Assembly (NCBI GenBank): GCA_002773975.1 | Contig: PEZR01000113.1 | Location: 1-5,648 of the forward strand | DNA from: Bdellovibrio sp. CG10_big_fil_rev_8_21_14_0_10_47_8 | GTDB taxonomy: Bacteria > Bdellovibrionota > Bdellovibrionia > Bdellovibrionales > Bdellovibrionaceae | Length of the DNA stretch: 5,648 nucleotides | Direction: 5' to 3' | In this document: one piece after another, positions 1 to 5,648 of the stretch | Numbering within the stretch: the first letter of the stretch is position 1 | Layout of the letters: every line of letters begins with the position of its first letter | The notes under the pieces: model-generated | The model's database searches: none | The model's input: the letters and a program-made list of their open reading frames with translations, nothing else | Told to the model about the DNA's origin: nothing | Made by a program: the position numbers and the translations under genes

Positions 1-501
1 AGGATGATAACCCATGGGAATGACACTAAAGCTACGATCCGCCACCGGCCAAATCTCGTCGACCTCTTTGCCATCTGCCCAAACTCCGCGTCCGACCTGA
101 AATGCTTTTTTGGGTCCCCCTTCAAGAACATAGAAAAAAACTTCTTCAAATCCGTCTTCAAGACGATTTTCAAAGTCATGCGGCAAACTGGACCAAGTGC
201 CATAACCATCATGCACCGTCAGTCCCAAACGAAGTTGTAAATGAGACTCAGAATTTGGTTTCAAATAATGATAAACATTTCTTTTCCAATTAGAATCCCC
301 AACGACGATGTGATGACACTTTTCAAAAGGAATCACATTCTCTTTATTTTTTTTCAAATCAACGTGAACAACCTTGGTGATCGCCCCCTTGTCATTCAAA
401 AAAACAGTGGCCTTTTCGGTTGGAGTGGTAAACTCCAATCTGTTGTCTGAGCCTTCGGCCTTCAAATCCATCAATGCAGCATTTTTAACGTAAGGGTACA
501 A
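1..501 (-). CDS. KduI/IolB-like cupin isomerase (3' end beyond the window)
   Basis: This is an open frame of 167 codons running off base 1, so the C-terminus is missing. The visible part matches the KduI/IolB cupin family, metal-dependent aldose/ketose isomerases acting on 5-keto-4-deoxyuronate or 5-deoxy-glucuronate. Recognisable pieces are G-T-W-S-S-L-P-H (residues 101-108), the E-E-V-F-F-Y strand (119-124), and V-A-D-R-S-F-S-V-I-P-M-G-Y-H-P (153-167), equivalent to IolB's '...D.V.VP.GYHP'. Expected metal ligands H108, E119 or E120 and H166 are present, but the second His of the usual HxH is F110 in an ungapped reading. I chose the TTG at 501-499 because AAGGAG lies 6 nt upstream. An in-frame ATG at 471 lacks a Shine-Dalgarno sequence and is the alternative start. 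The gene overlaps the end of the ATP-grasp gene by 17 bases, implying co-transcription and possible translational coupling. The substrate is unknown; a role in modifying a surface sugar is inferred from the neighbours. Confidence 0.8.
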   Translation of the reverse strand, partial: MYPYVKNAALMDLKAEGSDNRLEFTTPTEKATVFLNDKGAITKVVHVDLKKNKENVIPFEKCHHIVVGDSNWKRNVYHYLKPNSESHLQLRLGLTVHDGYGTWSSLPHDFENRLEDGFEEVFFYVLEGGPKKAFQVGRGVWADGKEVDEIWPVADRSFSVIPMGYHP

Positions 502-1675
502 GGTATTCTCCTTTTTGAACTTTACTGAGAGCTTCCTCAATAATTTGATCGATTGAACCATAACCCGAAGCCAATGCAAACTGTCGCCCCACACAATCCT
601 TCGCTTGATCAGGAATGGTGGACATCACGGCCACTGTTCTTTCCGAGTCTTTGTAATTAAAAAACTGATTCCAAGTTTGTAAATCAAGCTCTTTTCCGAG
701 TGCCAACTGAATCACGCCACCGGGGATATCTGCACCTCGGGCCATGGAGCTCCCACTGCTATCCCATCCTCCCGAAGTTCTCGGAGTCATTTCGAGAATA
801 ACTGGCCCCTGCTTTGAAAAAAACAAGTCGGCCTTTAATATATGAGCTCCCTTTTGTCGATGCATGCCTAACGATCGACCCGCAACTTCAATATCTTGCA
901 TCACCTGCTGCTTCACAGAAAAATCGTGACGTGCCGGATTTATATGTCCGATCTCGATTCCTTCCGCTGGCTTCTGGGACATTTTGATCTGTGGAAAAAA
1001 GCGAAGATCTCGGGGGAAAATTCGATCCACCCAATTGATCCAATACATCTTTCCATTTTGCCAAACCGTTTCAGCCGAAGCCTCAGAGATCTGTCCATCG
1101 TAGGAAATCAATCTTTCCTCAAGAATAACAGAGCCCGTGGTCCCCATTCTTAAACTCTCGTTAAATTGATCTTCGCTTAAACCGATGGCCGCATCAATCA
1201 CCGCAAAACCCCGGGACCCCGAATTGTCCGTGGCTTTGATTACATAAGAACTCGAAGTTCGAGCCAAAATATCCAACGCCTGTGCGTAGGTATTTGCGCG
1301 ATGACTCTGTGGTTGAAGCAAACCTGCTTTTCTTAAAAGATCCCGAGTTTTTGTCTTATCTCGACAAATATCTGAAATTTCAGGGTCGATGTGGGGCAGC
1401 CCAAGATGCTGGGCCAACCGAGCCACTGTTCCATGACAATCTGCCGCCGTTGTTAAAACAGCGCAAACTTTTAAGGAGGTCCGCAAACGTTCAGCTGCCG
1501 CCAAATGCGGCTCCACGGCAAAAGTATCAACCTGAATAAAAGTATCTGCCAATGGCTTACAAAAAGGCTCCGCACTGCCATCTGAAATAATCAGATGGTA
1601 GCCCAATTCTTTGATTTTTTTAGCGGCAATAAACTGCATGGGGCCGCCAGCAATAAGCCATATGGCATTGGTCAC
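485..1675 (-). CDS. ATP-grasp ligase of a sugar/glycan locus
   Basis: This ATP-grasp superfamily enzyme of 396 residues belongs to the fold that joins a carboxylate to an amine or thiol through an acyl-phosphate (CarB, D-Ala-D-Ala ligase, L-amino acid ligases). Numbered from the GTG, an N-terminal Rossmann-like pre-ATP-grasp domain (about 1-100, starting I-W-L-I-A-G-G) is followed by D-K-T-K-T-R (106-111). Next come the ATP-binding lysine K147, the flexible loop D-N-S-G-S-R-G (150-156), and the adenine-side acidic pair E186-E187. The metal-binding D283 and E295-M-T-P-R299 close the core, and a C-terminal lid domain follows. The GTG at 1675 is preferred because GGAG sits 6 nt upstream; the TTG at 1687 is the alternative (400 residues) but has no Shine-Dalgarno sequence. 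The gene follows the PseG-like gene by 49 nt and overlaps the IolB-like gene. Its substrate cannot be read from the sequence. Amide or aminoacyl decoration of a sugar acid is a guess from context. Confidence 0.88.
   Translation of the reverse strand: MTNAIWLIAGGPMQFIAAKKIKELGYHLIISDGSAEPFCKPLADTFIQVDTFAVEPHLAAAERLRTSLKVCAVLTTAADCHGTVARLAQHLGLPHIDPEISDICRDKTKTRDLLRKAGLLQPQSHRANTYAQALDILARTSSSYVIKATDNSGSRGFAVIDAAIGLSEDQFNESLRMGTTGSVILEERLISYDGQISEASAETVWQNGKMYWINWVDRIFPRDLRFFPQIKMSQKPAEGIEIGHINPARHDFSVKQQVMQDIEVAGRSLGMHRQKGAHILKADLFFSKQGPVILEMTPRTSGGWDSSGSSMARGADIPGGVIQLALGKELDLQTWNQFFNYKDSERTVAVMSTIPDQAKDCVGRQFALASGYGSIDQIIEEALSKVQKGEYLVPLR
508..513 (-). promoter_or_regulatory. Shine-Dalgarno AAGGAG for the IolB-like gene
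   Basis: On the minus strand, AAGGAG is followed by the 6-nt spacer AATACC and then TTG at 501-499. It lies within the last codons of the upstream ATP-grasp gene. It is the strongest ribosome binding site in the window, and it decides the start in favour of TTG over the ATG at 471. Confidence 0.7.
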
Positions 1676-1681
1676 AGCACT

Positions 1682-1685
1682 CTCC
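1682..1685 (-). promoter_or_regulatory. Shine-Dalgarno GGAG choosing the GTG start
   Basis: Minus-strand GGAG is followed by AGTGCT and then GTG at 1675-1673, a 6-nt spacing. The competing TTG at 1687 overlaps this motif and has only a distant GGAAG roughly 20 nt upstream, so the shorter protein is favoured. Confidence 0.55.
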
Positions 1686-1724
1686 AAAAGATGGGTTGAA
1701 GTATGCTTCCGGGGGCTACTTTAA

Positions 1725-2738
1725 TCAAGTTTTTTGCTCTAGAAACTCAAACAGCATCTGACCTACGGGAGGTCTCGGTTGCCGCGGAGAGGCCTTGGGA
1801 TCGCCCCCCTGCAGCCATTGATCACGCAGAATACTGGGCCGTGGTTGGGCCAGAAGATACCTTTGTGCATCTCCAAGATGTTCTTCATGATGGGCGTACA
1901 GAACTACTTTTTTGCCCACTTGTTCCAACTCAATAGAGCTCAACCCAAAGGCCACCAAACAGGTTTCGGCCTGACATAGATTCTTCAGAAAAAAACCAGA
2001 TGACGGCATCAAGTCAATTTTCATTTCTGGATAATTTGCCACTTTTTCTAGAATCTGCTGACTATGTCGAAAGGCCGGCCCGGTCAATATCAACACCCGA
2101 GCATTTCTCTTTTTAACAAACACATCCTCGAGAGCCACGGCAGTTAAATTCGTAGGATCGGCGCCCCCCATGAAAATAGAAAAATCATAATTTTGAATGG
2201 GCATCTGTCGCAGAAAATCTAAACTTGGATTCATCCAGTGCCACGAGGGTCCGGTCAGCACTGGCGTTGTCTTTGACTCAAAATGAGCATAGTCATTGGG
2301 AAATAGAACTCCATCCAACTCCAAAGAAAGAGCGGAAATATTATCCACAAAAAGAAGGCATTGAAAACGACTGTACAGTTTTTCAATGTCCGCCTCCGTA
2401 AAAGTGTATTTATTGTCTGAGATAAGAATTTCTGTCGCTAGCGCCCGCGGGACTGCACAGACCGATTCAATAAAGCGAGACTTCTGTCCCTCAGTCCACA
2501 GTTGATCAGAAATCGATTTCAACTCATAGTGTGGAGCCAGTGGGATCGACAAATCTGACCAGTCTTTGGCAATTCGATCGGCCAATACTTGATTGTTGGT
2601 CCACACTTCCACACGCCAACCCTGAGGTGCAACCCGAGACAAGTCCGATGCCATTCCTAGTGCACGCACCAAATGGCCTGTTCCACGAATAGAATCCCCT
2701 TCGCCATGAAATAGGATTCGCACACCCTTTTGCGTCAT
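1725..2738 (-). CDS. PseG/SpsG-like UDP-sugar hydrolase or GT-B-like protein
   Basis: The 337-residue protein resembles PseG/SpsG (COG3980), GT-B-fold enzymes related to MurG. PseG removes UDP from UDP-2,4-diacetamido-2,4,6-trideoxy-altropyranose in pseudaminic acid synthesis. Visible signatures are the N-terminal R-I-L-F-H-G-E-G-D strand/loop, then G19-T-G-H22-L-V-R-A-L, the equivalent of the PseG 'G.GH..R' loop with its catalytic histidine. F-M-G-G-A-D-P-T-N (189-197) corresponds to the 'GG.D..N' nucleotide-binding turn, and F-G-L-S-S-I-E-L-E (264-272) to the 'S.G.T..YE' motif. The following segment has H-H-E-E-H-L-G-D-A-Q (283-292) where PseG has an N-Q pair, and the last 40 residues are rich in proline and glutamine. 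It is therefore a divergent member, and the exact reaction is uncertain. The ATG at 2738 is the first start after an in-frame stop but lacks a clear Shine-Dalgarno sequence. It is the first gene of the left minus-strand block. Confidence 0.82.
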   Translation of the reverse strand: MTQKGVRILFHGEGDSIRGTGHLVRALGMASDLSRVAPQGWRVEVWTNNQVLADRIAKDWSDLSIPLAPHYELKSISDQLWTEGQKSRFIESVCAVPRALATEILISDNKYTFTEADIEKLYSRFQCLLFVDNISALSLELDGVLFPNDYAHFESKTTPVLTGPSWHWMNPSLDFLRQMPIQNYDFSIFMGGADPTNLTAVALEDVFVKKRNARVLILTGPAFRHSQQILEKVANYPEMKIDLMPSSGFFLKNLCQAETCLVAFGLSSIELEQVGKKVVLYAHHEEHLGDAQRYLLAQPRPSILRDQWLQGGDPKASPRQPRPPVGQMLFEFLEQKT

Positions 2739-2805
2739 AGGAATTCAATTTAACGATCGAGGACTTGAAGATCAATGGATTTTCTCTGTATGTTCAGGTC
2801 TTCCG
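2739..2805. promoter_or_regulatory. Divergent intergenic spacer, probable two-way promoter region
   Basis: This 67-nt AT-leaning gap separates the starts of two genes read away from each other, so promoters for both are expected here or just inside the genes. Plus-strand TTGAAG (2765-2770) and TATGTT (2789-2794), 18 nt apart, each match the sigma-70 boxes at 4 of 6. On the minus strand TTGATC and TTAAAT lie 16 nt apart, also with 4 of 6 matches each. Both pairs are weak, and the plus pair would place the transcript start almost on the ATG. I support the region but not exact boxes. Confidence 0.35.
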
Positions 2806-4119
2806 ATGAGACAAAAAATTCAAATCATTATCGACAATCCTCTCCGTGATCTACCCTCTGGGGTTCTACTGGCGGCTCATCTTGTTAAAAAAGGGCTCAA
2901 CGTCATCCTCACGCCTTTTGATAATGCTCCCTTCGAAACCTTTCGGTTTTGCCCTCATTACCTGCTGGTCAACTATGCGCGAAAAACCAACGAAACCTAT
3001 ATGTCTCGAGTCCTCTCTGCCCGTATTCCACTTGGAGTTCTGGATACCGAGGGCGGAGTTTTCGTAAAACTGGAAAATGAAGGTGGAAAGCCCAATTTTG
3101 TCAAAACACTGACCGAGAACAAATCAGTCATCTCTCAACTGAAGGACTACTTTGTTTGGGGAAATTTTATTTTTGATTTCATGAAAAAAGAGTGGCCAAG
3201 TGCTGTTTCAGCTCTTCAGCTCATGGGCACTCCCCGCACGGATGCCCTTCACTCAAAATGGGCCGAGCCCCACCAGCAACGAGAATTCATCCTCATCAAC
3301 ACGAGCTTCACTCTTATCAATACGAAATTCCGCTCTTCTGAGGAAGAAATCAATGATCTGGTTCATCGTTTTGGCTATGAACGAGCTCGACTCGAACAAG
3401 AGTATCAAGTGCAAAAAAAGGTGGCGTCAGAATTTTTAGCCACGGTAAAAAAGGTAGCAGAAGAATTTCCCAACGAGTCCTTTGTTCTCAGACCACATCC
3501 CTTTGAAAGACATGACATGTATCTGCAAGAATTCAAAGACTCCAAAAACGTGGTTGTTCGTGGAGACCAAGCCATCGACCACTGGCTTTCTCAATCAAAA
3601 GCCCTTATTCACTATGAATGTTCCACAGCGATCGAGGCTGGCTTGGTGGGGGTCCCAGCCTTTTCGTTGAAATCCGCCGCTCATACCCGCCCCATTGAGG
3701 CCATCTCTCTGCTCACGGACTATTGCGAATCCGAGCAGGACCTGAACGAAAAGATTTCCCAGGTTTTAAATAAAACCTATCAACCCCCGTCAACTTTCCA
3801 GAAAAATCTGCAACAAGTCATTGAAACGATCTACTATCGTTTTGATGGGGAAAGCAGCTCTCGAATCGCAGATCATCTCGCCAATAAAATTTCTCATCTA
3901 GAGAAGCCTTCAATCCTCCGATCTTGGCTTTGGTTTTCATTCTATTTCTTCCGTAATCTAGCCAAAAAGCTGCTTGGAAAGCAGCTCGTCCGAGACTCCA
4001 AAAAATTCACCCTTGCCCAGGTCCAAACAAGCTTGCGCCGATTTCAGGCTGCCCAAGAAACAATCCCCAAAGACATTCGACTTGTACAGAACGGCGACTC
4101 GATCATTCTGTCTCAGTAA
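2806..4119 (+). CDS. Surface carbohydrate biosynthesis protein, GT-B / glycerophosphotransferase-like
   Basis: The 437-residue protein resembles the bacterial 'surface carbohydrate biosynthesis protein' family, GT-B-like proteins distantly related to CDP-glycerol glycerophosphotransferases and capsule KpsS-type transferases. It carries D80-T-E-G-G84, characteristic of that family, then M-G-T-P-R-T-D (140-146) and a second-domain R-P-H-P-F-E (229-234). H269-Y-E-C-S-T274 with E277-A-G279 and P284 forms the usual nucleotide-binding 'H..S....E...G.P' signature. No signal peptide is present. A hydrophobic aromatic stretch, W-L-W-F-S-F-Y-F-F (374-382), followed by basic residues may attach it to the inner face of the membrane. 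The ATG is preceded by AGGT 7 nt upstream, a modest ribosome binding site. It is the only plus-strand gene, divergent from the PseG-like gene and convergent with the SpsF-like gene. The role as a glycosyl- or phosphoglycosyl-transferase is from family; donor and acceptor are unknown. Confidence 0.82.
   Translation: MRQKIQIIIDNPLRDLPSGVLLAAHLVKKGLNVILTPFDNAPFETFRFCPHYLLVNYARKTNETYMSRVLSARIPLGVLDTEGGVFVKLENEGGKPNFVKTLTENKSVISQLKDYFVWGNFIFDFMKKEWPSAVSALQLMGTPRTDALHSKWAEPHQQREFILINTSFTLINTKFRSSEEEINDLVHRFGYERARLEQEYQVQKKVASEFLATVKKVAEEFPNESFVLRPHPFERHDMYLQEFKDSKNVVVRGDQAIDHWLSQSKALIHYECSTAIEAGLVGVPAFSLKSAAHTRPIEAISLLTDYCESEQDLNEKISQVLNKTYQPPSTFQKNLQQVIETIYYRFDGESSSRIADHLANKISHLEKPSILRSWLWFSFYFFRNLAKKLLGKQLVRDSKKFTLAQVQTSLRRFQAAQETIPKDIRLVQNGDSIILSQ
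3964..3986 (-). terminator. Intrinsic-terminator-like hairpin for the SpsF-side transcript
   Basis: On the minus strand AGCTGCTT, loop TCC, AAGCAGCT forms a perfect 8-bp stem (3986-3968), immediately followed by TTTT (3967-3964; five T's counting the last base of the stem) and then GG. It lies about 135 nt past the SpsF-like stop codon, inside the 3' end of the oppositely oriented gene (its codons K-L-L-G-K-Q-L). Position and T-run fit a terminator for the right-hand minus-strand transcript. The stem is only half GC and the T-run is short, so a chance coding palindrome is possible. Confidence 0.38.
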
Positions 4120-4120
4120 T

Positions 4121-4870
4121 TTATTTTTTTTGAGTTTCGTTGTATTTCTTTTGCTCGATGTGGGAATTGATCTGATTCAAGGACGGGTCCTTATCAAACT
4201 CGTGACAGATATCTGCCAGATCAAAGTTCGGTTTCACGGGCCATAGACGCTCAATCAAGGTCTGAATCAGTTGAAAGTCCTCTGGTGTATCTACGGTCAG
4301 TCGATACTTTGGATAAACCTGCTCCGAGCGAACCTGCCCCAGACGGAAGAGTTCCGGATGGGTATAAAAATACGGTGTGACATGCTCTCTCTCATAGGGC
4401 TTAAGACCTTGGTTGTTCGCTTCAGCCAGCATTTCTGCAGAAAAAATTTCCACATTCATGCCATTCGGATAAGCCTCCGAGTTGGACATATAATTCATAC
4501 CTGAATCCAAGTACTGCTCGATACAATGATCCAGAATCTGCGGGTCATGAAGAGGACAATCTGAGGTCACACGAATAATATGGGTCGACGGATATTTCAA
4601 ATGAGCCTGATAGTACCGCCCCAAGACATCCATCTCGGATCCTCGAAAGACATGAACATTCAGCCTCTCACACAACGCCACAATTGCCTGATCTTCGGCA
4701 TTGACGGTCGTCGCGATCACCAGGTCATGGAGATGCCGGGATCGGCGAATTCTCTCGATTTGATATTCCAACAAGGGCTTCCCAAGTACGGGCTTTAAAA
4801 CCTTTCCCGGCAATCGAGTGGAGGTCATTCTTGCTTGATTGATGACCGTAAAAGTCTTTCCAGACTTCAT
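4121..4870 (-). CDS. SpsF-type nucleotidyltransferase (CMP-sugar synthetase-like)
   Basis: This 249-residue member of the SpsF family (COG1861) is related to CMP-Kdo and CMP-sialate synthetases, which activate a sugar as its nucleotide derivative. The N-terminal nucleotide-binding loop Q12-A-R-M-T-S-T-R-L-P-G-K23 is the defining motif. F-R-G (75-77), D81-V-L-G-R85, and R100-V-T-S-D-C-P106 (whose aspartate is the expected metal ligand) follow. Y134-P-N-G-M-N-V-E-I-F, the E-R-E-H-V-T-P-Y-F-Y segment (160-169) and L-T-V-D-T-P-E-D-F (191-199) complete the family pattern. The ATG at 4870 shares ATGA with the epimerase stop, a classic coupled overlap, and has AAGG 10 nt upstream. A TTG at 4900 would add ten residues and is less likely. 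Length is normal. The gene ends one base from the stop of the plus-strand gene. The substrate is presumably a locus-specific acidic or amino sugar, which is inference. Confidence 0.88.
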   Translation of the reverse strand: MKSGKTFTVINQARMTSTRLPGKVLKPVLGKPLLEYQIERIRRSRHLHDLVIATTVNAEDQAIVALCERLNVHVFRGSEMDVLGRYYQAHLKYPSTHIIRVTSDCPLHDPQILDHCIEQYLDSGMNYMSNSEAYPNGMNVEIFSAEMLAEANNQGLKPYEREHVTPYFYTHPELFRLGQVRSEQVYPKYRLTVDTPEDFQLIQTLIERLWPVKPNFDLADICHEFDKDPSLNQINSHIEQKKYNETQKK

Positions 4871-5648
4871 CTTCGATTTGCCTTCTCGGTTTGGTACCAA
4901 GACCAGAACTTCTCAAGACCTTTGGCAAAACTTTCTTTCGGTCGATACTTGAAATCTTTCTCGGACTGGGTGACATCTGCAAACGTGCGCTTCACATCGC
5001 CGGTCTGTTCAGGCTTTGGAATCAGCTGCGCTTTTTTCCCAGTAACAGTTTCAATCGCTGAAATCATTTCTTTTAAACTGATCGGGCTTTCGCTGCCAAT
5101 ATTGTAAACTCGAAATGGAATCTCCGAAGTAGAAATCTCCACCTCCGCTGAAGCTAAAACCCCCTCGATGATATCATCAATAAATGTATAATCCCTAGAG
5201 GTGGATCCATCCCCGAACATCTCAATGGGTTTGTTTTCGTCAATCAATCTCATAAACTTATGAATGGCCAAATCCGGCCTTTGACGGGGTCCATAGACCG
5301 TGAAAAATCTCAAAGCAATGACTGGCAACCGATAGTTTTCCGCATAAGAGTAACCAATGGCCTCGCTGGCCAGCTTCGATGCTCCATAAGGAGAAATAGG
5401 TCTTAAGTTTTTTTCCGAAACTTGAAACGGAACTGATGCCGAATTCCCATAAACCGAGCTCGATGATGCCATCACCACTCTCTTCACCTTGGCCAAAACC
5501 GCTGCCTGCAACAAACCCGTGGTTCCCTCGACATTGACCCTCATATAAAGAGTTGGATTTTGTAAAGAGGGACGCACACCTGCTCGAGCGGCCAAGTGGA
5601 AGACCAAATCAGGTTTTTCTTGAATCAAGAGCTCTCGAAGCTTTTCTT
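4867..5648 (-). CDS. NAD-dependent nucleotide-sugar epimerase/dehydratase (5' end beyond the window)
   Basis: The frame is open to base 5648 with 259 complete visible codons, so the start and the N-terminal G-x-x-G-x-x-G NAD loop lie outside; roughly 50-80 residues are missing against family length. It is an extended short-chain dehydrogenase/reductase closest to UDP-glucuronate and UDP-glucose 4-epimerases. Visible are F-H-L-A-A-R-A-G-V-R, the S-S-S-S-V-Y-G strand with the catalytic serine, and Y-G-A-S-K with the catalytic Tyr (bases 5386-5388) and Lys four residues on. R-F-F-T-V-Y-G-P-R-Q-R-P-D and the substrate-domain S-R-D-Y-T-F-I-D-D follow. These proteins interconvert sugar stereochemistry through a 4-keto intermediate in the cytoplasm. 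The R-A-G-V-R and R-F-F-T-V-Y-G-P motifs lean towards UDP-glucuronate 4-epimerase, but substrate cannot be assigned. The TGA overlaps the SpsF-like ATG by four bases, so the two are one transcription unit. Confidence 0.88.
   Translation of the reverse strand, partial: EKLRELLIQEKPDLVFHLAARAGVRPSLQNPTLYMRVNVEGTTGLLQAAVLAKVKRVVMASSSSVYGNSASVPFQVSEKNLRPISPYGASKLASEAIGYSYAENYRLPVIALRFFTVYGPRQRPDLAIHKFMRLIDENKPIEMFGDGSTSRDYTFIDDIIEGVLASAEVEISTSEIPFRVYNIGSESPISLKEMISAIETVTGKKAQLIPKPEQTGDVKRTFADVTQSEKDFKYRPKESFAKGLEKFWSWYQTEKANRR

Noticed and set aside
347..354. Run of eight A's (minus strand) in the IolB-like gene as a phase-variable or slippage site
   Set aside because: Eight A's coding for lysines are common at this base composition and below the length usually linked with slippage. 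The reading frame is intact.
4..450. Three overlapping plus-strand open frames (4-240, 102-293, 241-450)
   Set aside because: They lie antisense to the IolB-like gene, whose 167-codon open frame has recognisable family motifs. The plus-strand translations show no known domain or convincing start signals.
1703..1979. Plus-strand open frames of 77 and 66 codons
   Set aside because: They are antisense shadows of the PseG-like gene's 3' end. Their composition is low in information and no family is recognisable.
2524..2775. Minus-strand frame of 83 codons overlapping the PseG-like start
   Set aside because: It is the alternative frame of the PseG-like gene; the PseG frame carries the G-T-G-H-L-V-R motif here.
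4086..4131. Plus-strand hairpin ACAGAA / TTCTGT followed by a T8 run, as a terminator for the plus gene
   Set aside because: The stem is only 6 bp with a 14-nt loop, and the T-run begins more than ten bases after it. It does not have the shape of an intrinsic terminator.
4179..4192. Small hairpin AAGGA / TCCTT on the plus strand downstream of the plus gene
   Set aside because: It has a five-pair stem with no T-run afterwards, and is explained as coding sequence of the SpsF-like gene.
4868..4900. TTG at 4900 as the SpsF-like start
   Set aside because: The ATG at 4870 forms the ATGA overlap with the epimerase stop and leaves the family motif at the usual distance from the N-terminus.

Overview
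The window is part of a surface-polysaccharide (LPS O-antigen, capsule or glycan) biosynthesis locus. Base composition is moderate, near 45-50% GC by eye, and every protein recognised belongs to a bacterial sugar-nucleotide or glycan-assembly family. Proteins of the SpsF, PseG and 'DTEGG' surface-carbohydrate types occur together in Gram-negative glycan loci, so a Gram-negative bacterium (for example Bdellovibrionota or another deltaproteobacterial-like lineage) is the best guess. The sequence itself does not settle the taxon.

Layout, left to right. (1) A minus-strand block at 1-2738, read right to left: a PseG-like UDP-sugar hydrolase or GT-B-like protein (2738-1725), an ATP-grasp ligase (1675-485), and a cupin of the KduI/IolB isomerase type (from 501, running off the left edge). 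The cupin has a TTG start with a strong Shine-Dalgarno sequence inside the 3' end of the ATP-grasp gene. (2) A short 67-nt divergent spacer (2739-2805). (3) One plus-strand gene (2806-4119), a large GT-B-like 'surface carbohydrate biosynthesis' protein. (4) A second minus-strand block at 4121-5648: an NAD-dependent nucleotide-sugar epimerase (5' end outside the window) overlapping by ATGA an SpsF-type nucleotidyltransferase. The plus gene and the SpsF gene converge with a single base between their stop codons, and a terminator-like hairpin for the minus transcript lies inside the 3' end of the plus gene.

How the genes may work together (inference): the epimerase alters a nucleotide sugar, the PseG-like protein could release the free sugar from UDP, the IolB-like cupin could isomerise a keto/uronate-type sugar, the ATP-grasp enzyme could attach an amino or carboxyl compound, and the SpsF-like enzyme would activate the product as a nucleotide sugar. 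The GT-B-like protein would then transfer or handle the finished unit. PseG-like plus SpsF-like proteins recall nonulosonic acid (pseudaminic/legionaminic) and Bacillus Sps pathways. However, no NeuB/PseI-type synthase is in the window, and the ATP-grasp and IolB-like members are not part of the textbook pathways. The locus may therefore make an unusual acidic or amide-decorated sugar. No RNA genes, insertion sequences or CRISPR arrays were seen, and there is no stretch over 300 bases without a gene.
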